Origin: an uncultured bacterium
GTDB lineage: Bacteria; Desulfobacterota; Desulfovibrionia; Desulfovibrionales; Desulfovibrionaceae
NCBI GenBank assembly: GCA_905215675.1
Contig: CAJMRA010000006.1
Location: 1-18,551, forward strand
DNA: 18,551 bases
Direction of reading: 5' to 3'
In this document: positions 1 through 6,020 of the stretch, piece after piece
How the letters are laid out: every line of letters begins with the position of its first letter
How positions within the stretch are numbered: the first letter of the stretch is position 1
The notes under the pieces: model-generated
Told to the model about the DNA's origin: nothing
The model's database searches: none
The model's input: only the letters and a program-made list of their open reading frames with translations
Translations under genes and position numbers: made by a program

Positions 1-3
1 AGC

Positions 4-52
4 GTTTTGCCTTTGAAAAAGGAAAAACGCGAGGCGGCGGCACAGCGCCGCC
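4..52 (-). terminator. Probable rho-independent terminator of the flgM unit
   Basis: Bases 33-39 and 46-52 form a perfect 7-bp G/C stem (GGCGGCG/CGCCGCC) with a 6-base loop. On the minus strand the stem is followed after about five bases by a T-rich stretch. This lies about 90 bases past the flgM stop codon. A second, A/T-rich stem-loop (2-14 with 18-30) overlaps the T-rich part and could act in either direction. Confidence 0.6.
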
Positions 53-106
53 CGGTCAAAAGTGAGCGGAAGAACCACGTTTTTCCGCAAAAGGACAGGC
101 CGTATG

Positions 107-131
107 GTTTGAAACGCACGGCGTTTCAAGC
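107..131. repeat. Palindromic repeat, GCGTTTCA family, copy 1
   Basis: TTGAAACGC (109-117) and GCGTTTCAA (121-129) are perfect inverted copies around a 3-base loop. The 13-base string GTTTGAAACGCAC (107-119) recurs exactly at 1157-1169. The copy sits just past the end of flgM, between the stop codon and the terminator. It may be a REP-like intergenic element; its function cannot be seen from the sequence. Confidence 0.5.
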
Positions 132-141
132 TGAAAGTGTT

Positions 142-453
142 CTAAATGCTGAACAGACCCGCCTCATCACGAATGATTCCGGCCGCGATCATGCGGCTGT
201 CGCGGGCGTAGGTGCCGTTTGCAATTTCCGCCCGCAGTTGTTCCACCTTTTCCGCGCGTACATCGGGGGCTTCCTGCGCGGCCTTGCGCGCCACGTTCAG
301 AAGCTGCCCGTCCTGCGATACCTGCACGGTGTCGCCCTGCGCGGATGCCGCGGCGCCGGTTGCGCGACCGCGGCGCGGCGTTGTTTCACTGGTTGTTCCG
401 GCAACATTGCCGCCATACGCGTCCATGGCGTTTGTGAGTTGCTGTATATCCAT
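142..453 (-). CDS. flgM: FlgM, anti-sigma-28 factor
   Basis: This 103-residue protein matches FlgM in size and layout. The N-terminal half is low in structure and rich in Ala, Gly and Thr. The C-terminal half holds the sigma-28-binding helices, with the family pattern APDVRAEKVEQLRAEIANGT followed by a short Asp/Ile-rich end. FlgM binds FliA (sigma-28) in the cytoplasm and holds it inactive until the hook-basal body is complete, when FlgM is exported. The ATG at 453 has a strong Shine-Dalgarno (GGAGGGG) a few bases upstream. It lies 30 bases after the FlgM-associated gene and probably shares its transcript and sigma-28 promoter. No truncation is visible. Confidence 0.9.
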   Translation of the reverse strand: MDIQQLTNAMDAYGGNVAGTTSETTPRRGRATGAAASAQGDTVQVSQDGQLLNVARKAAQEAPDVRAEKVEQLRAEIANGTYARDSRMIAAGIIRDEAGLFSI

Positions 454-483
454 AATTCCCCTCCGGCTGCCGACATGAACCCT

Positions 484-927
484 TTATCTCGATCCCAGGG
501 GCGGCGGCTTGTCCAGCATACTTTGATGTACCAGCTGGCGCGTAATGCGCCAGAGAGCAAATCGCGTCTGCTTTTGTGCGTCCTCGGACAAAGGCTGCGA
601 GCCTTGCGGGCCGCGACCCACAAAACGCAGTTGCTCGCCGGGCGGGTAGGTGAAGAGGAGCTCCTGCCCCACGCTCTTTCCCAGTTCCCGGCGAATTTCC
701 TCCACCATCGGATTATCGCTGCCCGTGTAAATCAGGCTTTCATACAATTCGCGCGCGACTTTTTCCACATACGCGCGCCGCTTGATTTCCGGATCGGGGT
801 CATGCGGCGGCTCGCCCTCGGCGAGCCTCATTTTCACCCGTAGCCGGGCCAGTCTCCGGGCGGAGAGCAGTTGCTGCTCATAGCCGCGAAGCATGGACCG
901 CAGTTGCGGATTCATGGTTTCTTCCAT
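484..927 (-). CDS. FlgM-associated conserved protein (DVU0524-like)
   Basis: This 147-residue soluble, charged protein has no signal peptide or membrane segment. It has an Arg-rich N-terminal helix region, a central block around VARELYESLIYTGSDNPMVE, and a segment near residue 90 with FTYPPGEQLRFVGRGPQG. I recognise the layout as the family found next to flgM in Desulfovibrio, named after D. vulgaris DVU0524; the biochemical role is unknown. Its position directly after a sigma-28 promoter and 30 bases before flgM suggests a part in late flagellar gene control or FlgM handling, which is inference. The start is either the ATG at 927 (GGGGA upstream) or the in-frame ATG at 915 (GGAAG upstream); the longer form is given. 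Confidence 0.75.
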   Translation of the reverse strand: MEETMNPQLRSMLRGYEQQLLSARRLARLRVKMRLAEGEPPHDPDPEIKRRAYVEKVARELYESLIYTGSDNPMVEEIRRELGKSVGQELLFTYPPGEQLRFVGRGPQGSQPLSEDAQKQTRFALWRITRQLVHQSMLDKPPPLGSR

Positions 928-952
928 GTCGTTATCCCCGTCTTACTCAGAA

Positions 953-979
953 TTTTCGGCAAAGACTCGCAAAACTTTA
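953..979 (-). promoter_or_regulatory. Sigma-28 (FliA) promoter for the flgM unit
   Basis: Read on the minus strand, the sequence is TAAAGTTT (979-972), an 11-base spacer, then GCCGAAAA (960-953). The established FliA consensus is TAAAGTTT-N11-GCCGATAA, so 15 of 16 consensus bases and the exact spacer match. The -10 element ends 25 bases before the ATG at 927, leaving a short leader. It predicts that sigma-28 transcribes its own anti-sigma factor. Confidence 0.8.
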
Positions 980-1106
980 GAGGAGGCGGGCGATTATCCG
1001 TAGAAAGATTGCGCCGCTGCCGCCGCGGCGTCCGCATCGGGAAGAGGAAGCGAGCGGGGGGAAGAGCCTCCCTTTTTGCCGCAGGCCGTGCCCGTTGCGA
1101 CGCAAA

Positions 1107-1121
1107 GGGGGGCTTCCCCCC
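1107..1121 (-). terminator. G6/C6 hairpin downstream of apbE, possible terminator
   Basis: Six G (1107-1112), CTT, then six C (1116-1121) form a perfect stem-loop about 65 bases past the apbE stop in the gap between apbE and the flagellar unit. On the minus strand only three T follow, so it is a weak candidate for ending the long rnf transcript. The rest of the 928-1184 gap holds the sigma-28 promoter and one palindromic repeat. Confidence 0.35.
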
Positions 1122-1144
1122 GAAAAACATGATGGGGTTCTTTT

Positions 1145-1170
1145 AGAGCAATTTCAGTTTGAAACGCACT
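1145..1170. repeat. Palindromic repeat, GCGTTTCA family, copy 2
   Basis: This 26-base element begins AGAGCAATTTCA and continues TTTGAAACGCACT, 15 bases past the apbE stop codon. Its TTTCA and TGAAA arms are inverted. Bases 1157-1169 are identical to 107-119, and the outline (AGAGCAATTT, then TGAAACGC) matches the copy at 2295-2322. Confidence 0.5.
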
Positions 1171-1184
1171 AAACGCAAAATGCC

Positions 1185-2207
1185 CTACCCTCGGGCGGGC
1201 CAGCGGCGGGAGGCCTGCACAAGCGCGTCCTTGCGCACCAGCAGGGCGGCGCAGTCCGGCAGGCTGTCGGCCAGCGCAAAGGCGTCGCGGGGCGTCATGA
1301 CGGAAAGGGCCGTGGCCAGCGCGTCGGCCGTGGCGGCGTCGCGCGCGAGGACGCTCATGCTCCCGAGGGCGGGGCTGTCTCCGGTGTCCGGGCGCAGCAG
1401 GTGATGCCGTTTCCCGGCGGCGTCATAGCGGGCTTCGTAGCCGCCGGAGGTGGCCAGCGCCGCGTCGCGCAGCTCAAGAACGCGCGGGAATCTGCCGCGA
1501 CCGGCGGGGTCTTCGATGGCGACGCGCCAGGCTTCTCCCGGGGCGCGTTCGCCCCGCGCCAGCATGTCGCCGCCCGCATTGATGAGAAAATGACGACAGC
1601 CCGAGGCCGTCAGCACCGCGCCCAGCGCGTCCACGACGGCGCCCTTGGCAATGCCGTCCAGCGTGACGCCCATGCCGCTGCGGGACAGGCGCACGGCGTG
1701 CCCGTCAAGACGGATGCCGTCGGGATCGACCAGCGCCAGCGCTTCGCGCACGTCCGCCGCGGCGACCTCGGCGCGCCGGGTCCGGGCCTGTTCCAGCAGG
1801 CGCACCAGCGGCAGCACCGTGGGATTGAAGGCGTCGGCGCTCCAGGAGCCTATGACGCGGGAGCGTTGCAGAACGGCAAGCAGTTCCGGCGGCACGTCGC
1901 GCAGCGCGCCCTGCGCGTTGAGGACGGACAGGGGCGACGACGTGTCGAAGCGACTGAAAATGCCTTCCAGACGGCGGCATTCGGCAAAGGCCGCCGCCGC
2001 GGCTTCCTGCGCCTGCGCCTGTCCGCAACGGGCAAGGGAAATGGTGACGCTGGTTCCCATATGGAACCCCGTACGGACGTAGGGGGCGGCGTCGGATGCG
2101 GGCGCGAACGCGCGGGCGAAACCGGGGACAAGCAGCATGCCGCCCGTCAGCAGCAGACCGCGCAATGCCTGACGGCGGGAAAGGGCAACGTGGGCGGTGT
2201 TTTTCAT
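1185..2207 (-). CDS. apbE: ApbE, FAD:protein FMN transferase
   Basis: ApbE is a periplasmic Mg-dependent enzyme that takes FMN from FAD and links it to a Thr of target proteins such as RnfG. The 340-residue product has a twin-arginine-like signal (SRRQALRG at 10-17, then a hydrophobic run ending near ARAFA at 35). Family motifs appear in order: MGTSVTISL (50-58), FSRFD (84-88), DGIAKG (184-189), INAGGD (209-214), ATSGGY (252-257), HLLRPDTG (269-276) and a DAATADALATA segment (290-300) with metal-binding-type residues. The ATG at 2207 is preceded by AGGAG; the frame stays open further upstream to 2438, but that stretch overlaps the rnfB end and lacks family character. It is the last gene of the rnf cluster, 113 bases after rnfB. 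Confidence 0.93.
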   Translation of the reverse strand: MKNTAHVALSRRQALRGLLLTGGMLLVPGFARAFAPASDAAPYVRTGFHMGTSVTISLARCGQAQAQEAAAAAFAECRRLEGIFSRFDTSSPLSVLNAQGALRDVPPELLAVLQRSRVIGSWSADAFNPTVLPLVRLLEQARTRRAEVAAADVREALALVDPDGIRLDGHAVRLSRSGMGVTLDGIAKGAVVDALGAVLTASGCRHFLINAGGDMLARGERAPGEAWRVAIEDPAGRGRFPRVLELRDAALATSGGYEARYDAAGKRHHLLRPDTGDSPALGSMSVLARDAATADALATALSVMTPRDAFALADSLPDCAALLVRKDALVQASRRWPARG

Positions 2208-2263
2208 ACGGGCTCCTTGTCGGAATGGCGGGCGTTTGAATCGACCCTGTGCTGAAATGTCCC

Positions 2264-2322
2264 AGGGCCTGTTGACACTCATTCTTTTTGATTGAGAGCA
2301 ATTTTCAAAGGTGAAACGCTCT
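2264..2322. repeat. Composite intergenic repeat between rnfB and apbE
   Basis: Two repeats lie side by side. Bases 2264-2279 (AGGGCCTGTTGACACT) match 18467-18482 in 15 of 16 positions. Bases 2295-2322 form a palindrome with AGAGC/GCTCT outer arms and TTTCA/TGAAA inner arms, the third member of the GCGTTTCA family; its right arm runs into the rnfB stop codon. The stem-loop could shield the 3' end of the rnfB message or attenuate apbE. No promoter for apbE is evident here. Confidence 0.5.
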
Positions 2323-3184
2323 AGGCCGCGGGCGGCGTTGCCGGAGCGGCGGCTCCCGCCGTACGGACGGCGGCGGAAATGCCGTTTACCGGCCGGAGAA
2401 TGTGGCGCGGGCAGGCGGCGATGCAGGCCTGACCGCACTCGTCCCCGTAGGACAGGCAGAGACGCTGATCCACCGCGATGCGGTTATCCTTCATGGAAAG
2501 GGCCTTTGCGGGGCATGTCCTGACGCACTTGCCGCAGGCGATGCAGCCCACGTCGCACACGTCGCTGACGGCCCGCAGCTTGTCGTGGGAATTGCAGAAG
2601 ACCGCGACGCGCGCGCGTTTGGGCACCAGTTCCAGCACGCCGCGCGGGCAGGCTCCGGTGCATGCGCCGCAACCGGTGCACAGGTTGGCATTGACGCGCA
2701 CGACGCCGTCTTCGATGCGCATGGCTCCGAAGGGGCAGACCTGCACGCAGTCGCCGAAACCGAGGCAGGAATACTTGCAGGTATCCACGCCGCCGCGCAG
2801 CATGGCGGCCGCCGCGCACGAGGGCATGCCCTCGTACTGGTAGCGCAGCGCCACGTTGCCGGCATTCTTGTCACAGCGCCGCAGCGAGCGCAGGGGGTCG
2901 GCTTCGGCCACGGCCTTGCCGGTCAGTTCGCCGACGGCAATGCGGACTTCCGCGCCGCCCGCACAGCAGCGGTTGGCGGGAATGGCGGGATCGTTGACCA
3001 CGGCCGTGGCGTAACCTTCGCATCCGGCAAAGCCGCAGCCGCCGCAGTTGGCCCCGGGCAGAACCTCAAGGACGGCCTGCACGCGCGGGTCCTCCTCCAC
3101 ATGAAAAACGCGGGAAGCCACGGCCAGCAGGACGGCGGCCACAAGACCGAGGGCGAAGAGGGTAATGATGGAAGCGCTTACCAT
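2321..3184 (-). CDS. rnfB: RnfB, ferredoxin-oxidising iron-sulfur subunit of Rnf
   Basis: RnfB is the membrane-anchored cytoplasmic subunit that accepts electrons from reduced ferredoxin. The 287-residue product starts with one transmembrane helix (about 5-25), then the RnfB Fe-S domain GANCGGCGFAGC (Cys47, 50, 55, plus 73 or 74). Further cluster ligands follow: Cys136/140/146/150, ferredoxin-type CxxCxxCxxxCP at 169-180 and 214-225, and an irregular set Cys243/250/254/258. That allows more clusters than the minimal RnfB of many bacteria, as is usual for long RnfB proteins. It ends in an Ala/Pro-rich tail (about 268-287). The ATG at 3184 has GGAGGAGAG upstream. It lies 16 bases after rnfA. 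Confidence 0.95.
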   Translation of the reverse strand: MVSASIITLFALGLVAAVLLAVASRVFHVEEDPRVQAVLEVLPGANCGGCGFAGCEGYATAVVNDPAIPANRCCAGGAEVRIAVGELTGKAVAEADPLRSLRRCDKNAGNVALRYQYEGMPSCAAAAMLRGGVDTCKYSCLGFGDCVQVCPFGAMRIEDGVVRVNANLCTGCGACTGACPRGVLELVPKRARVAVFCNSHDKLRAVSDVCDVGCIACGKCVRTCPAKALSMKDNRIAVDQRLCLSYGDECGQACIAACPRHILRPVNGISAAVRTAGAAAPATPPAA

Positions 3185-3200
3185 AATCTCTCCTCCCTTG

Positions 3201-3776
3201 TCAGTTGGCCATGCCCTTGAAGCCCATGAACGCCAGCGACATCAGGCCGGCCATGATCAGCGCAATGGGCGTGCCCGCCATGGCCTTGGGCAGACGACAG
3301 GTATCCAGCCGTTCGCGGATGCCGGACATGAGCAGCAGGGCCAGCGTAAAGCCCATGCTCGAGGCCAGACCGTAGAGAACGGACGTAAGCAGGTCGTATT
3401 CCTCCCGCTGTACCAGAATGGCCACGCCCATGACGGCGCAGTTGGTCGTGATGAGCGGCAGGAAGATACCGAGCGCCGCATACAGGGGCGGCAGCATTTT
3501 TTTGAGAAACATTTCCACAAACTGCACCAGCGCGGCGATGACCACGATGAAGACGATGGTTTGCAGATAGCCCAGACCCAGCGGATCGAGCACGCACTTC
3601 TGCATCAGCCAGGTGAAGAAGGTGGAGACGACGATGACGAAAATGACCGCGCTGCCCATGCCGAGGGCCACGCCGCGTTCCTTGGAGCAGCCCAGATAGG
3701 GACAGTTGCCCAGATATTGCGCCAGTACGATGTTGTTGACAAAGACGGCGGCTATGAAAAGCTGAAATATTTCCAT
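3201..3776 (-). CDS. rnfA: RnfA, membrane subunit of Rnf
   Basis: RnfA is an integral membrane subunit of 191 residues, the standard length, with about six transmembrane helices. It pairs with RnfE in a pseudo-symmetric dimer that holds an intramembrane [2Fe-2S] cluster. Both family Cys motifs are present: YLGNCPYLG (Cys25) and ITTNCAVMG (Cys113). The ATG at 3776 has GGGAGG upstream, and the gene starts 9 bases after the rnfE stop. Nothing unusual is visible. Confidence 0.96.
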   Translation of the reverse strand: MEIFQLFIAAVFVNNIVLAQYLGNCPYLGCSKERGVALGMGSAVIFVIVVSTFFTWLMQKCVLDPLGLGYLQTIVFIVVIAALVQFVEMFLKKMLPPLYAALGIFLPLITTNCAVMGVAILVQREEYDLLTSVLYGLASSMGFTLALLLMSGIRERLDTCRLPKAMAGTPIALIMAGLMSLAFMGFKGMAN

Positions 3777-3785
3777 ACGGCCTCC

Positions 3786-4478
3786 CTACTGTCCCTGTGC
3801 ATTGCCCGCGCCGCAGGCGGCGCAGCCGCCGCAGCCGCCGCAACCCTGCTGCCGTGCCATGGCTTCGGCCTGTTCGCCCTTGCGGCGCGCCTGTCGGAAG
3901 TTGAGCATGTTCATGCCCGCAAGGATGAGCCCCAGACAGATGAAGGCCCCCGGAGCCTGCACCATGATGCGCAGGGGTTCGTAGCTTTCCGGCATGACGG
4001 GCATGCCGAACCACGTTCCGTTGCCCAGAATTTCGCGGATGGAGCCGAGGAAGGTCAGGGACATGGTGAATCCGAGCCCCATGCCGAGCCCGTCGGCCAC
4101 GGAGGCCGCCACGCCGTTCTTGGCGGCGAAGGCTTCCGCGCGGCCGAGGATGATGCAGTTCACCACGATGAGCGGCACGAAAATGCCGAGACGCTCATAG
4201 AGGGGATAGGCGTAGGCCTGCATGAGCAGTTCCACGGCGACCACCAGCGAGGCCGCAATGACGATGAAGCAGGCGATGCGGACCTTGGCCGGAATGATGT
4301 TGCGCACCATGGAGATAATCATGTTGGACAGCACCAGCACGAAGATGACCGCCGCGCCCATGCCGAGGCCGTTGCTGGCCGAACTGGTGACGGCCAGCGT
4401 GGGGCACAGGCCCAGCACCAGCCGGAAGGGAGGTAGTTCCTTCCAGAGACCCTTGGCGAATTCCTTCAATACGCTCAT
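3786..4478 (-). CDS. rnfE: RnfE, membrane subunit of Rnf with Cys-rich tail
   Basis: RnfE is the partner of RnfA in the membrane core. The 230-residue product shows about six transmembrane helices and the family motifs LGLCPTLAVT (Cys25) and VVNCIILGRAEAFA (Cys108), which supply ligands to the intramembrane cluster. The last helix is followed by a basic segment and then an unusual tail with Cys213, 216, 219 and 222 spaced CxxCxxCxxC in Gly and Ala. That tail is not part of the canonical RnfE fold and could bind a metal or cluster. AGGAGG at the rnfG stop codon (TAAGGAGG) serves as the ribosome site for the ATG at 4478, so translation is probably coupled. Confidence 0.95.
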   Translation of the reverse strand: MSVLKEFAKGLWKELPPFRLVLGLCPTLAVTSSASNGLGMGAAVIFVLVLSNMIISMVRNIIPAKVRIACFIVIAASLVVAVELLMQAYAYPLYERLGIFVPLIVVNCIILGRAEAFAAKNGVAASVADGLGMGLGFTMSLTFLGSIREILGNGTWFGMPVMPESYEPLRIMVQAPGAFICLGLILAGMNMLNFRQARRKGEQAEAMARQQGCGGCGGCAACGAGNAQGQ

Positions 4479-4488
4479 GCCGACCTCC

Positions 4489-5064
4489 TTACTTGGCCCA
4501 CGCGGCGAGGATGTCCTTCTTCAGACGGGCATAGACGGCGGCGGCGTTGTTGACCGCGCCCACGGCCCCGGCGGAAGAGATGGTGGCCCCGGAGACGCCG
4601 TCGATGACGCCGCCGCCGGAGGAGAGCTGCACCGGCGTCTTCTGGCCGGAGAACTGTCCGGTAAAGGCCGGTTCGGCAATGCGCATGCCGAGACCGGGCG
4701 TTTCCTTGAGCGTGGTGGCGCCGATGCCCGCCAGGGTATCGTCCGCCACATTGAAGCCCACCATGATGTTGACGTCGCCGCCGTACCCCTTGGAACTGTG
4801 CTCCAGGGCCACGCCCACGAGCGCGCCGCCCGAACGCACGGGGAACACCATGAAGGCGCGGCCGTCCGCTTCAAAGCGCTTGCGCTCGCCGATGGGATCG
4901 TTTTCGGCATGGGGGAAGACGCGCTTGATGGCCGGTCCCTGCACATTGGCGAGCACCTGCTCCTCGATGCGGGGGGCGGTGATCATTTTCAGATAGGAAA
5001 GCGCGAAGCCGGAAAGGCCGCACAGCACCGACAACACGACAATCATGCGAAGCATGTCGCGCAT
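4489..5064 (-). CDS. rnfG: RnfG, FMN-binding flavoprotein subunit of Rnf
   Basis: RnfG is a single-pass membrane protein whose periplasmic FMN-binding domain carries FMN covalently bound to Thr. The 191-residue product has an N-terminal helix (about 7-26) and the FMN_bind region with ATTLKETPGLG (116-126). The flavinylation motif DGVSGATISS (155-164) is intact, with Thr161 as the expected attachment site. ApbE downstream in the same cluster is the matching transferase. Its Shine-Dalgarno GGAGGT lies inside the final codons of rnfD; the two genes are 2 bases apart. Confidence 0.95.
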   Translation of the reverse strand: MRDMLRMIVVLSVLCGLSGFALSYLKMITAPRIEEQVLANVQGPAIKRVFPHAENDPIGERKRFEADGRAFMVFPVRSGGALVGVALEHSSKGYGGDVNIMVGFNVADDTLAGIGATTLKETPGLGMRIAEPAFTGQFSGQKTPVQLSSGGGVIDGVSGATISSAGAVGAVNNAAAVYARLKKDILAAWAK

Positions 5065-5066
5065 GG

Positions 5067-6020
5067 CTATCGACCTCCAAAGGGCTTGGGGCGCAGCAGA
5101 TCAAGCTGCGGCGCCAGCAGGTTGGCCAGCAGGATGGCAAAGGGCGTGCCGTCGGCATAGACGCCGTACTTGCGAATCAGCATGACGAGCGCGCCGCCGA
5201 CAAGACCGTAAAGGAACATGGGCAACGGACGGCTCGGCGCGTTGGCCGGGTCCGTAATCAGGAAAAAGCCGCCCAGCAGGACCGAACCCGTCGCCAGATG
5301 GAAGAAGGGCGAGGCGTTGGCCGCCGGGTCCGCCAGCGCAAAGGCCGTGGCCAGTCCGGCCACGCCGAGGAAGAAGCCCAGGGCGATGTGCCAGCGCACG
5401 AAGCCGCGCGCCGCAAGGACGCTGCCGCCCAGCAGGAGCGCGCCCGCCTGACCGGCGCCGAGGCCGTCAATCTGCCGCCCGAGCAGCAGATCCGTAAAGG
5501 GAATCTCTTCCGCCGCGGCCGCGCCGAAATACTTGAGACGCAGCAGCGGATCGACAAAGTCCGTGTCAAGCTGCATGGCATTGGCGTCCATAAGCAGGGG
5601 GAAGGACACGAACAGGACGGCCCAGCCCACCAGCGAGGTGTTGACCGGGTTGGCCCCCAGTCCGCCGAAGGCCATCTTGCCGAGACAGATGGAGGCGACG
5701 GCCCCCAGGCAGACCAGCCACCAGGGCGCGGCGGCGGGCAGCATGAAGGCCAGCAGCAGGCCGGACACGGCGGCGGTGCCGTCGTCCACGGAAATTTCGC
5801 GTCCCATGGCTTTCTGGCACAGGGCTTCCACGGCCACGCAGGCGGCCACGCACAGGGCCATGACGCGCAGGGCGGGCAGGCCCCAGTTCCAGAGGGCGCA
5901 GAGTACGGCGGGCGCGAGCGCGGCCGCCATCCACAGGCTTTGACGCTGAACCGTGCGCCCGCAGTGCCAGTAGGGAGGGGCGCTCATGGCCAGCAGAACG
6001 GCGTTGCGGGCATCAGGCAT
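5067..6020 (-). CDS. rnfD: RnfD, membrane subunit of Rnf
   Basis: RnfD is a polytopic membrane subunit in the ion path. The 317-residue product has the expected hydrophobic segments and family blocks: DDGTAAVSGLLLAFMLP (79-95), KMAFGGLGANPVNTSLVGWA (115-134), ITDPANAPSRP (255-265) and the end segment YADGTPFAILLANLLAP. Where the family normally has a [ST]GATPL flavinylation motif after the FGGLGxNPxN block, this protein reads DTDFVDPLLRLK (152-163), with no SGAT-type motif anywhere. It may therefore lack covalent FMN. The ATG at 6020 follows AGGAGG and overlaps the rnfC stop by 8 bases; the frame remains open to 6161 but that part lies inside rnfC. Confidence 0.93.
   Translation of the reverse strand: MPDARNAVLLAMSAPPYWHCGRTVQRQSLWMAAALAPAVLCALWNWGLPALRVMALCVAACVAVEALCQKAMGREISVDDGTAAVSGLLLAFMLPAAAPWWLVCLGAVASICLGKMAFGGLGANPVNTSLVGWAVLFVSFPLLMDANAMQLDTDFVDPLLRLKYFGAAAAEEIPFTDLLLGRQIDGLGAGQAGALLLGGSVLAARGFVRWHIALGFFLGVAGLATAFALADPAANASPFFHLATGSVLLGGFFLITDPANAPSRPLPMFLYGLVGGALVMLIRKYGVYADGTPFAILLANLLAPQLDLLRPKPFGGR

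Noticed and set aside
2208..2438. 77-codon N-terminal extension of apbE
   Set aside because: It runs through the intergenic repeat and into rnfB, while the ATG at 2207 has a good ribosome site and begins a proper signal sequence.
3811..3844. CxxCxxCxxC in RnfE read as a zinc ribbon or rubredoxin-like domain
   Set aside because: There is no surrounding fold and only Gly/Ala between the Cys, so no known domain can be claimed.
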